DNA of 64,000 nucleotides from Euryodendron excelsum (Eukaryota > Streptophyta > Magnoliopsida > Ericales > Pentaphylacaceae): assembly GCA_033060915.1 (NCBI GenBank), contig CM065389.1:21777001-21841000 (forward strand), read 5' to 3'. The notes beneath the pieces are model-generated. The model was not told the DNA's origin and made no database searches. It saw nothing but the letters and a program-made list of their open reading frames with translations. A program made the translations under genes and the position numbers. Every line of letters begins with the position of its first letter. The first letter of the stretch is position 1. Of the stretch, positions 12,740 to 23,325 are shown one piece after another.

Positions 12740-14461
12740 TCATTGAGGAAATTGAGCTTTAGGGACAAAATTTTTAATAGATGTGTCAATCTCCACTAGT
12801 TGTGGGGAAATAGACTCTTGATCTTTTACTTGTTTCATTTGATTTTTATTTTTCTTAGTTTTTTCTAGACGTTCTTCTTCAAGTGTTTTTACTTGATTAT
12901 CAACTTGTTTTCTTGACCTAAGAGTGATAATAGATTGAACTTGATCTTGCTCTTTTGAACAACTAGAATGGTCATTTATGACAAATTGCCCTTTTGGATT
13001 AGCTATAGGTTGACTAGGAAACTTTCGCTTTTCTTGTTCTACCATTTGACTAGCTAACTGTCCCATTTGATTTTTTAGTTTTGCAATGGCTTGAGTATTC
13101 ATGTCAGTAGAATTCTTTATTTCAACTATAGATTGGCCTGTTACTTGCATAAATGCCTTGAGAGAATCTTCTAAAGATGATTTTTGTTGTTGTGGTGCAG
13201 GGAACTGAAGATTTGATGGAAGTGAATTATTAGAATACTGTTGAACAGGATATGATTAAGTAGGAGGGCGAAAACCAGGTGGAAATTGATTTTGAGATTA
13301 CAAGGGTTGCCCACCTAAATTAAAATTATTTGATTATTTCTCCTTGAAAAATTTAGATGGTTTCGCCAATTTGGATTGTATATTTCTATAAAAGAATTCT
13401 CACATTACTTTCCATAATTATTTAGTGCATTTGCTTGCTCAGAATAACATTCAGAATATCTTATCATGGATGGACACAACTCTGTAGTATGCATAGAACT
13501 TGCACATAACGAACATATATCATTTTGAACTCTATTGGCTGACTCTATAGTCCTATTCATAACTAAAGCTTTTATTTTTTCTTGTGAGACTACCTAACTT
13601 CATTTTAATTTCAGAAGTCTCTTTTACCTCATATAGTCCCCCCTTCTGAGATGAAGTGACTAACTTATTATCCCTATTAAATGTGAAATTCCACTGTTAA
13701 GAACTTTCAGATAATTTCTTGAGAAATTCATAGGCTTCATCATATCTAAGACTTAGGAAGGCCCACCATTCATGGATTCAATCATGTTACGGTGTGATTG
13801 TGTTAAACTATTATAAAAATATTGCACGAGTCTCCATGTTTCAAAACCATGATGAGCAGATTTCAACATTAAATCTTTAAATCTTTCCCAACTTTCATAA
13901 AATTTTTCATCTTCTTGTTGAGAGAAATCAGATATCTCTCTTTTTTAAGGCATTAGTCTTAGCCATTGAAAAAAATTTAGAAAGAAATTTCTTCACTAGA
14001 GACTCCCATGAAGTAACTGAGCTAGATGGTAAAGAATTTAACTATGCCTTTGTTTTATCCTTTAAAGAGAAAGGAAAAAGACGTAATTTTATAGACTCAT
14101 CCAAAAATTTTTGAAACCTAAATGTAGTGCAAATTACAAGAAATTTTTTTATATGCATGTAAGGATCCTCTCTCTCTAACCCATGAAATGTTGGCAGAAG
14201 TTGTATTATGTGAGGTTTTAACTCAAAATGTGTTGCATTAGTTGTAGGCGACATTATACAAGAAGGATGATTCCTGGTTATGAGAGCAAATAAGTTTCTA
14301 AAAGATTTGGATTCATTAACATTTTCGAAGTTATCCCCCATGTTTGATATATTTTTATTTGCTTTTATTTGATTTCTTAATTTTCTTCTAAATGTATTTT
14401 CAATCTCCGGATCAATGGTGTTAACTCTAAATTTTTCGATCAACAACCGAACATACACCAA
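12740..14461 (-). pseudogene. Athila-like gag, broken
   Basis: A minus frame at 14461-14042 carries the N-terminal capsid part: THFELKPHIIQLLPTFHG, EDPYMHIKKFL and LRLFPFSLKD. The rest of capsid follows in shifted frames down to about 13730. A perfect zinc knuckle, C-x2-C-x4-H-x4-C (CSLCASSMHTTELC), lies at about 13475-13515 in another frame. A charged Gln/Lys-rich linker follows at 13150-12740. The protein would form the particle and bind RNA. At least four frame breaks make it a pseudogene. Confidence 0.8.
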
Positions 14462-14923
14462 TTGGAAAAGGCAGAATAGACCAGGAAAATCTTATTTGCA
14501 ATTCAAGACATGGATTTGAACTAAAACAGCCTAGACCTGACCTAACTAGAATATCTAGAAGATGTAAATAAACTAAATAGATGAAGGGAGATATGAATTA
14601 TCAAGATTTCAGGAAAAATCTCGAACTTGTTTTTTTAAAATTTTCTGCATTGTAGTCAGTATCTTGACTACATCTTTCTTGCCTGAAATCCGATTGAGCT
14701 GATTCAAACTGCATTAGAAAGCTAACTGAATTCTCTACAATTTTTCCAAAAATATAAAATTTTCAATTTTGATGTTTACTAGCCGAAAAACATCTCACAA
14801 TCAGAGTCCAAAAATTAAAAACATTTTCTACGCGAATTTTTTATTTTTTAATTTTTTTTAAGAAGCTAATTATACTAGTAGAAGGGTTTGGTAAATCTAA
14901 ACCTAACTTGTTTTCTAATTAAG
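14462..14923 (-). other. Athila-like 5' leader
   Basis: This is non-coding, between the gag start and the primer site. No ORF is seen. Confidence 0.5.
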
Positions 14924-14945
14924 CCCCTGGCAACGACACCTAAAA
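14924..14945 (-). other. Primer-binding site of the Athila-like element
   Basis: The minus strand reads AGGTGTCGTTGCCAGGGGC a few bases after the LTR end. This is a decayed form of the TGGCGCCGTTGCCGGGG-type site used by Athila and Tat elements, with differences that are all transitions. Confidence 0.75.
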
Positions 14946-14951
14946 TTTTGA

Positions 14952-15974
14952 TGTGATAAATTTTATTATTCACAAGCACACGAATCAGATTGAAGTATAA
15001 GAATGTGAGTGCAAGGTTGATCCCATAGGGACTTGTAAAATTTTAAAAAATAAATTAGACTAAATCTAGTTCACCCTAACCTAGTTGAGAAATCTTGAGT
15101 TGAATCTAGCAATGAGCAAAAATAACTAAATAACCAAATAAACAAGTAAACAATTAATTAGCAAATAATAATAAAGAGATAAAAGAAATTAAATTAAGAT
15201 GACTAAGGTTTTAGAATTCACTCTCATGTATTATAATAACTTTTCACGTAATTCAAATTATTTTCATAATTCACTTCACAATAACGTTGTAATCAAATTT
15301 GTTATTATAGAAAATATAACATTAAAATTACTTTAATAAATAAATTAATGTATACTCTTGATAATCTTAATATTCAAGATAAAAAATTTATATGTATACA
15401 TTCGAAAATAAATCACATAAGAAATTCAATACCTGAAATTATACCAATAAATAACCAGGCTAATAATTAATCCAGCAATATGAAATCATGAATTAAATTC
15501 ATATCCAAAATTATTGACTTTAATTAAATCTAGACAAGAGTATTGAACAATTAGAGCATACATGGAAAATATATATGAATAACATGTCAAATCATTATAA
15601 AGCATGGAGTTTCATCGTCAACCCTAGTATAAAAACTTAGCCACTCATAATTTTAACATTCATTGAAAGTTAGAAAAATAATAAGACTTCAAAAGCTTTA
15701 TGTTTCAAGTCTTTGTCTTATTTTTCTTCCTTCTTCTTTCTTTCTTCTTGGCTTTTTTCCCTCACTGTGCGGCTGCTACGTGATTCTCCCTAGGGATTTG
15801 CGGCTGCTATCTCTTTTTCCTTTAGGGATTTTTGTCCTTCTTTTAATACAATTGGCCAACCCCCTCCCTTGACTGTACGGCTAGGAAGGTTTTGATTTCT
15901 TTTTTTATTCTTTTCCTTGGTTGCCCCTCGACACGTGTACCCTTGTATATATATATATTTATATATAACTCTTC

Positions 15975-16018
<44 letters not shown>

Positions 16019-16260
16019 AATATATATATGAATCTTGTTCCATTTTACATAGTTTCCCTTATTGGTTAAAAGTCTTTCCTTTTAGTCTTCTTGTTTGAAA
16101 GATTTGACTCCTTTGAGCATGTGTTTTCTATTTTGGCTGAGATTCTTCCTTTTTGCTCTTGTATCCAAATCTGCGAAAAAAATAATAATTTAAGTAAATT
16201 AATAACAACTAAATAATATAATTAAAGGGTGAAAATAAATAAATTGTGTGACTTATCACA
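14952..16260 (-). repeat. Athila-like 5' LTR
   Basis: It is 1309 bp, the mate of 1323-2644, with the same termini. It holds an expanded (ca)n microsatellite at about 15979-16011 followed by TATATAAATATATATG. Short plus and minus frames here are low-complexity products. Confidence 0.9.
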
Positions 16261-18355
16261 TTTTCGAGGCATAGGGGGCTTTGGTCGTCAAGACGGTCCT
16301 TGGTGTTGTCCTGACGATGGGTTTTGAAGGGTGGAGTTGGTCTCTAATCATTAGGAGGGTGGATGGGATCGTTTTGACGATGGTCAGCTTAGGGCTCTGG
16401 TCGTCAGGACAGAACCAGGTACCGTTCTAACGATGAAGATTTTGTGGGGATTTTCTTCTCTGATCGTTTGGACGGTGAAAGTGTCAGTCTTGACAATAAA
16501 CCAAGGTTGGCCTTTCTTGTCTCCTGTTGTCTCGATGGTTCAGATTACTATCCTGATAGTTAGTGAGGTTGCATTATTATACTTTTTGACCTTGCATTAT
16601 ATTGGGAAAGGGTTTAACATACACCATTGAATTTCTAATGCATCATTAATGTTCTAAAACACATGTTTAAGGAGTATAAGCTATAATCATGCATTGGTTA
16701 TGAATTATAGCATCTATTTCATCAAGTTGATGTGATAGTGTGTGATAGGTTTGGAAGCAGCACCAGATCTTCTGGTTCAACCAAAGAGTGAATCAAATGT
16801 GACTGTAAGATGGCAACAGGCGAGAGGTTTAAGATATTCTTTCTTGTATTGAATTGAATGTTTTGTTGTGTATGCTGTTGTTGATTATGGGAATTTAAGA
16901 TAATCTTATTCATATTGAATTGAATGCCTTATTATTTATGTTGGTGTTGGTGTTGGTGTTGGATTATGAAGTGGCATTGCATACATCATACATGGTGAAT
17001 ATAACATTTATTGCACGGTGGAGATTAGGTTACGGTGGTCAGTCTTGATAACTTACTTTATGTGGTGAGTCTATACGGTGAAGTGCCTATGTGGTGGTGA
17101 GCCTATGTGGTGAGTTTGTGCGGCGAGCCTATGTGGTGACATTTTACATTGCATCACAAGAGGTAATGCATTACATGAGTTACTTCTCATTAATGATGAT
17201 AGACATGTGATTATATCATTGAAATGTGCTATCTATTGTTGATTGATTCGATACTTACTTAACATTCGTTTTTTATGAATTTGATTATTTTAGTGAGCAC
17301 ATTGATATTATGGATGGCAATGGACTGAGGCGGGGCGGGGATTGGGAACTTCATCCCTGCCTCCACTTGAAAAATTTATCTCCATCCCTGCTTGGATAGA
17401 AGTGGGGACCTCCATCCCCGCCTCCACGAGTATACGGTTGCCTCCTCCCCCGCCTCAAGCTTATGCCCAAGTCCAAGCCCAAGCTTTTTTCATCATTTAA
17501 TTTGTTTAAAAATGGCTAATTTTCAAAGCTCAAGCGTTAATTCATGATTGAGAACTATTGAGATCATGGCTTGCCTAATGCATGATTTTTTTATTACATA
17601 TGTTGCTGTGATAAATATTGACGGCAAAAAAGTTAAACTCTTGATGTATCATTAGAGTTCAATTGTAGAAAAAGCTCTGTTACTAGACATCCAAAGAGGC
17701 AAAAATTTAAAAGAGTAAAGCAAATATAAAAATAGCCTATATAAAAAATTTAAAAAAAAATTAATGAGGGAAAACGGGGCGGGGGTTGGGCGGGAGAAAA
17801 CCTTGGTACATCCTCGCCTCCATACCCATATGGATTTTCATTTTAGTCTCCATCCTCCCCTCCATTCCTGTTTTGAATTCTCCATACCCTCCCCAAAAGG
17901 GGCAAGTTCGGTCAAATCTCCACTTTATGCCGATTCACTGCCATCCCTAGTTAATATATAGCTCACACTCACACAGGTTATTTTGCCGGTAAGATGGAGA
18001 GGGAGGTTCAGTCTACTGCTGTCACTGTTGTTGTTGCTGTCGTGTTGGAGAGTTTTGGGAGCTCTTTTAGTTTTGTTGGTCTTGTAATTGTTGTATAGTG
18101 GATAGAAGTTTTATAGTTTGTTTACATGTCGGTTTTGTAATTATGATGGGTTTTATTTAGTAGTTCTCTTTCTGTATATAGGAGGATTATGAAATTATTT
18201 TTATTTATATATAATGACGTTGTTTATCCTTATAAAATTTTTATCTTTGAGATTGTTATGAGGTTTCATTAACAGATTGATTAGGCTGATGATTTATGCG
18301 ATCACATTCACCCTAAGATGGTGTTATTGATACTTGATTAGGAGTGGGTGTGACA
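16261..18355 (+). repeat. Element X 5' LTR, second part
   Basis: It resumes the LTR with ttttcgaggc and ends GTGTGACA. It pairs with 21752-22549 and 62023-62650. Near its start (16290-16560) is a cluster of GTCCTGACGATGG-like motifs in both orientations. Short gtggtgagccta repeats lie at 17053-17145. It is interrupted by the MITE at 17309-17949. Confidence 0.8.
17309..17949. mobile_element. Non-autonomous hAT-type MITE
   Basis: The 641-bp unit has terminal inverted repeats TATGGATGGCAATGG and (rc) TAGGGATGGC. The flanks attgatat and gttaatat differ from each other at two positions. Both are one transition from gttgatat, the sequence at the empty site in the sister LTR (about 62250). An 8-bp duplication and TAGGGATGGCAA ends are diagnostic of a common plant hAT family. 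G-rich (GGGGCGGGG) blocks lie near the left end and at 17776. No transposase. Confidence 0.85.
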
Positions 18356-18358
18356 GAG

Positions 18359-18375
18359 TGACATCAGAGTTGTGG
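18359..18375 (+). other. Primer-binding site of element X
   Basis: TGACATCAGAGTTGTGG follows the LTR end by three bases. It equals the initiator-Met site TGGTATCAGAGC..GTGG with transitions. Confidence 0.7.
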
Positions 18376-18465
18376 TTTAAGATAAGGTTTAAGACCAAGG
18401 CTATGTTATTGAGTTGGTGTCTAGTGTTGCAGTGGACTGTAAGGTGTTGTTGTTGTTTGTCTACG

Positions 18466-20239
18466 TGGCAACCCAAGAGGGGGATGAATTGAGTTTAAAC
18501 AATAATTCAATAAATAATTTCAGATTTAAAAATTTGAACTAAATATTCAAACAAATATTAATCAACTAATAATTTGTTGTAAATAAATGTAAACAATTCA
18601 AACTATAAAGTAAAGGAGATAGAAAGAAGAGAATATGACACCAAGATTTATCATGGTTCGACTTCAATTCCAAAGTCTACGTCCACTTCTTAAGGCTCTT
18701 TCGTTGAGATTTTTCTCCACTATATTCAAATCGTAGATACAACCACTGGCCTTTTAACCCAAGCGCTAGTCCTTCTTTACAACTAGTTTTTTTCACAGAT
18801 GATAGTTACACCCCTCTAACTGGTTTTTACATAGGTGCTAGTCACACCCAACCAAGTGATCTCTCACTTCAACTAGTTTTTGTCAGATACTTAGTCATAC
18901 CCATTCGCTAGCTATTTCTTCTAACTAGTCTTTCTCTTACAAGAAGAAAGAACAAGAGTACAACCACTCTTGCTTACAAATAATTCTCTCAAAGAATAGA
19001 TATGCTAATGAAGCTCTCAACACATTACAAGATAAAATATACTGAAGCTTTCAAAGACTTTATAGGATGAAAAACACTTTGATGTGCAAACTCTTGTTGT
19101 TCTTATTATTTTTTTGCTCCTCAAGCGTATCGCTATTTATAAATAAAGAATGATACTTGATTTGTAGCTTCAAATCTGTTTCTAGCCGTTTGAGAAAGAT
19201 TTGAAAATGTCTTCCTGTTGAGCAAGCAGCTGCCAGACAGGATTTTAAATTTCAGATCAGATGACTTCACTTCCACCTCGATTTTCTCCTTGATAACAAT
19301 CAAATTTGAAAATGTCTATAAGAGAAACATTGTAGAAATGGAAGTCAACTTTTTAGAATCTCAAGAATTAGGTCGATCCAATTGTTAGATCAAAAGTTAT
19401 GGTCAAATTACTCGAGCTATCTTTCAGTTGGTATATTTGAATTTCTGCACAGCTATGTCAACTTGTATCAGCTTTTTCATATATTAAACGTTCGAGTTTG
19501 AAAATATCTATATGATATGAAATGTAGATATGAACGTTATTTTTTCATATCCTTAAAAATCAAAACATTTAAAGATTAGAATCAAAAGATATGAGTGAAA
19601 TACTCAGACTATCTTCTAGCTATCATCTTTGAATTTCTACTGCACTAAGTCTTCTTTCACCTACATAATATTTGAATTTGAAAATTCATATAATATAACA
19701 AATGTATATATGGATGTTAGCTTTTCATAACTTCAAGAATTAGATCATTTGAACTTCTGGATCAAAAGATATGGTCAAATAATCATGATTGTCTTCAAGC
19801 TGTTATATTTTGAATTTCAAATTCAATAAGTCACCTTCTAGATCATTTTCGTCCCACAAAACATTCTTTGCATGAAAATTTCATAAAATACCATAATTAG
19901 AAATTTTAGTCTTATTTTCAGCCCCATGAGTAAAATACTATGGTTGTATTATGGGATATAGTTTCTTCGAATTTTCAACCTTAGAAGAAAATTATGTCCT
20001 ATAATTTTCTTCCTTGAATCAAGTTTCCTTAAAAACATGATTCTCAAGGATTTAGATATTACTTTCCAAGTCTTGATTTCTCTTTCAAGTGCTTCGTAAT
20101 CTTGCAAAACTTTATTACACCAACTGGACCAAGGATTAAAAATATTGAATATATTTAATCAAGAAAATATTTATAAATCAAAGTAAGTTATCATCAAAAT
20201 CATATATAAAATTTCATTTGAATAAAATTAGGACTAGCA
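18466..20239 (-). mobile_element. R1: LTR of a copia (SIRE-like) family, apparently solo
   Basis: On the minus strand the unit starts TGCTAGTCCTAATTTTATTC and ends TTGGGTTGCCA, the usual start and end of a widespread plant copia LTR family. R2 at 57428-59334 is a related copy. It holds a TATA box (rc TTTATAAATAG at 19133-19146) and three imperfect copies of a roughly 185-bp unit at about 19290-19850. No ORF and no adjoining internal region. The flanks ctacg and atttt do not match, so a clean solo-LTR event is not proven. Confidence 0.65.
19133..19146 (-). promoter_or_regulatory. R1 LTR TATA box
   Basis: The minus strand reads TTATTTATAAATAG. The same position in R2 has CTATAAATAG at 58158-58169. 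Confidence 0.5.
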
Positions 20240-20547
20240 ATTTTGGTTTAGGATCAAGTGCTTACCACTGCATCAAAAGCAATTATTGTTAGCCAAGGTG
20301 CAACTTTATTTCCTTGTACCTTAGCAGTGCAAAGCCCTGCACTAAGTGACAGGTGGGCATGGGGGTTTGCACCATGTAAGCACCACAAGTTGGCCCATCA
20401 CGTACTCCATGTGGGTGCCCCATAAAATCCAACCGAGTCAAAGGTCTATTGTTGGTCCCCATAAAGCCAATAATTGTGTTGGTTTCAGTTGATAGGGTTA
20501 TATGTGTCATATATATTACATACTAATGTTGAATGGATGTAGAAACA
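20240..20547 (+). other. Element X leader sequence before gag
   Basis: X interior resumes after R1, ahead of the gag start. A 73-codon minus frame at 20289-20510 is not recognisable. Confidence 0.45.
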
Positions 20548-21405
20548 ATGGCCCAAAGAGATCCACCAAGGGGAGTCAAGGAAGAAGTGTTATTAGCTCC
20601 AATTCAGGGGTAGGGACGTCAAGAACGAGGTACTCAAAATCCATCACATGCAGCCAACAAAGTAGCTAATATTTTGGCACAATACATTGAGTATCAATCT
20701 ACTAGACCTACTCTAAGAACCAGTTCTCTGCATGAACAGTTCATGAAACTTAATCCACCAGATTTCCCGAGGGCAACAGATTCAATGGTAGCGGAGGAGT
20801 GGTTGAAAAAACTAGAAGCCATTTTTTAGGTAATGGCCATAACAGAAGAGCAGAAATTGTTGCTAGCTACCTTTATGTTGAAAAGTGAAGCTTGAAATTG
20901 GTGGGAAGCAATCCGACTAATGTTGGGCTCTCAGACTAGTGGGTACCCATTACTTGGAGGCAATTTAAAGAAGCATTTAATAAGAAATATTGACCTGTCA
21001 TTTATAGGTATCAAAAGGAACAAGAGTTTATTTCTTTAAAGTAGGGCAAAATGTTTGTATTTGAGTATGAAGAGCAGTTTACAGCATTGTCACGGTTCGC
21101 TCTTGACTTAGTGCGTACTAAGGATGTTAAGTGTAGGAGATTTCAGCAGGGCTTGGAATTGGGTATTTGATCTCGAATCTCAGCTTTTGAAATGACAATG
21201 TATGCAGATTTAGTAAATAAAGCAATAATTATAGAACAAGATGTGAAAGAATTATTAAGAAGAAGGGAATAACTAAAGAAGAGAAGGTTTGATATGGGAG
21301 GTGAAACTTCAGAACGAGAACCATTATAATCTACAATGTCCAGTGGACAGGGTCGAGCACAGTCTAGCCAAAGATCAGAGAGTCCAAAATTGGGAAGTTT
21401 AGGAG
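20548..21405 (+). pseudogene. Element X gag (Ty3/gypsy capsid), broken
   Basis: From the ATG at 20548 the frame reads MAQRDPP.., then a linker, then the capsid-domain signature LNPPDFPRATDS, AEEWLKKLEAIF, EEQKLLLATFMLK and NWWEAIR. A frameshift near 20935 moves it to a frame with FKEAFNKKY, YRYQKEQEFISL, FEYEEQFTALSRF, CRRFQQGLELGI and IIEQDVKELLRR. In-frame stops occur at Gln, Trp and Arg contexts. This is the retrotransposon gag domain of the Del/Tekay type. No zinc knuckle or pol follows; the text ends in an Ser/Gln-rich linker and runs into LTR sequence at about 21466. Confidence 0.85.
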
Positions 21406-21465
21406 ATTGAGGACCTTGGAGATTTCTGGTGAGACTTTTCGGCTCTAAATTTTCTGGTGACAGAA

Positions 21466-22549
21466 GTGGGAAATTATTTGTTATAGATCTTCATGCTTAT
21501 ACTTGATTCATGGTACTCTTGTTGATTATTGCATGCTAGTATATCATTTCATGCCATGAAGGTTAAATTGAAGTGGAGAGGGGAAAGGATGATAAGGGTT
21601 TCCAAGGAGGAAGTCTTGAATCCTCATACTGTGTATGTTTTTGGTGTTTGAGAACTTGTTTATGGCTTTAGAACTTCATTGTGGATCTTTGGAGAGCTTG
21701 TGGTTGTGTTGAGATGGTATAGGAAGCTTTGAAGTCAAGTTGGGAGATTGCATTTTCGAGCCATAAGGGGCTTGACAGTTAAGATGGTCCCTAGTGTCGT
21801 CCTGATGTGGGTTCTAAAGGGTGGAGTTGGTTTCTGATCATCAGCACGATGGATGGGATCGTCTTGACAGTGGTCAACTTAAGGCTTTAGTTGTTAGGAC
21901 GGAGCTAGGTATTGTCCTAACGATGAAGATTTTGTGGGGACTTTCTTCTCTAATCGTTCGGACAGTGAAAGTTTCTATCCTATCAATAAATCAGGGCTAG
22001 CCATTCTTATCTCTAGTCATCCCGACGGTTCAGAATACCATCCTGACAGGCAGTGAAGTTGCATTATTATACTTTTTGACCTTGCATTGTATTAGGTTAA
22101 CATACACCATTGAATTTTTAATGCATCATTGATGTTCTAAATCACATGTTTAAGGAGTATAAGCTATAATCATGCATTGGTTATGAATTATAGCATCTAT
22201 TTCATCAAGTTGAAGTGATGGTGTGTGATAAGTTCAGAAGCAGCACCAGATCTTCTGGTTCAACCTAAGGAGTGAGTCAAATGTGACTGTAAGTTAGTAA
22301 AAGGTGAGAGGTTTAAGATATTCTTTCTCATATTGAATTGAATGTCTTGTTGTGTATATTGCTGTTGATTGTGGAGATTTATGATAATCTTATTCATATT
22401 GAATTGAATGTCTTATTATCTATGTTGGTGTTGGTGTTGGTATTGGATTATGAGGTGGCATTGAATACATTATACATGGTGAATATAACTTTCATTGCAC
22501 GGTGGAAGTTAGGTCACGGTGGTCATTCTTGATAACTTGCTTTATCAGT
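21466..22549 (+). repeat. Element X 3' LTR, first part
   Basis: It is homologous to 1031-1322 joined to 16261-17052, showing the X LTR without the Athila insertion (gcattttcgagccataagg at 21751). The first 560 bases of the 5' LTR are missing, so the left end is truncated. Confidence 0.75.
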
Positions 22550-22901
22550 TAAAAAACCAAACCTTTGTCTATGTTTTGTCTAAAAGACTAAACTTTATAA
22601 TATGAGGTCAAGATGTAATAGCTATTAGCAATATTGTACAATCCAAGATAAAATAGAAAATAAATCATTCAATCAATAACACACTAGCCTTTTGTCGTAG
22701 GAAAAACTACGTGTCTCTTTTGCCGGACAAAGATCATGCACCATAACTTATAGTTTAGATGGTTACAAGACTCTTTACAATCAAAACCTATCAAGTCCTT
22801 GATCTAATGATTGTCTGAATTTTGCTCGTATTCACGATTCACCATCTTCGTGTTTGACCACCATTCAGATCCCCTTAGAACGGATTTGTGACCTTGAACT
22901 C
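22550..22901 (-). repeat. Copia 3' LTR, first part
   Basis: It is homologous to 61040-61405 (for example TTTGCCGGACAAAGATCATG). It stops at gaactc, where the B element starts; the last five bases are the B target duplication. Confidence 0.85.
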
Positions 22902-23325
22902 TGTCGCGCCCCAATTTTTGAACTAAGTCCTTTCAGCTCAGGAAAAGCACGGTACTTTCTTGTTAGAACACATACTCCTAGAAGAATGAGTGTGACTAGG
23001 TTTGAACTTGAAATTGATTTGATTAAGAGATTTTTAGAAAAAGTTTGAAGTTGCCACCTAACTTGATTAAGGTGAGTTAGTCACTTAAAACTAAATATAA
23101 TCTGAAGATTAAACTTAGGGTTTGTGAAAAAGGTTTTGAAAAACCTCCTCAAGAGAGGGTTTTTAAGAAAATAGGTTATTGGAAACCTTTGGAAAGTTTT
23201 AAGCCCCTTTTGAAAATAACTATATTTTGATCTTTTGAAAATAGAAGTCTATGATCTGAGGGTTGGTTACGTGTAAGAAAGATTTCCCAAGATCATCACT
23301 CTACCTCGCCCTTTCGGTACCTACA
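22902..23325 (-). repeat. Element B 3' LTR, first part
   Basis: It matches 50847-51256 of the 5' LTR, for example AAAAGCACGGTACT and ATGAGTG.GACTAGGTTTGAAC. It breaks at ctaca, exactly where the Ogre-A LTR begins (TGTAAGC). Confidence 0.85.

Larger units (their letters stand above)
1323..16260 (-). mobile_element. Athila-like Ty3/gypsy retrotransposon inserted in the 5' LTR of X
   Basis: It is bounded by two direct LTRs, 1323-2644 and 14952-16260, each starting TGTGATAAATTTTATTA and ending GTGACTTATCACA on the plus strand. On the minus strand the order is 5' LTR, primer site, gag, protease, RT, RNase H, integrase, long 3' non-coding part, polypurine tract, 3' LTR. Left flank ttttga and right flank ttttcga agree with the uninterrupted sequence gcattttcgag at 21751 in the other X LTR, so the target duplication is imperfect but the insertion site is secure. 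RT, integrase and gag wording fits the Athila/Tat branch. Every reading frame is broken. It hosts a 4.6-kb Ogre-A solo LTR. Confidence 0.85.

Noticed and set aside
22902..23325. Independent solo LTR fragment
   Set aside because: It is the left end of element B: the aactc duplication at 22897 pairs with 55704 and the empty site is at about 61400.
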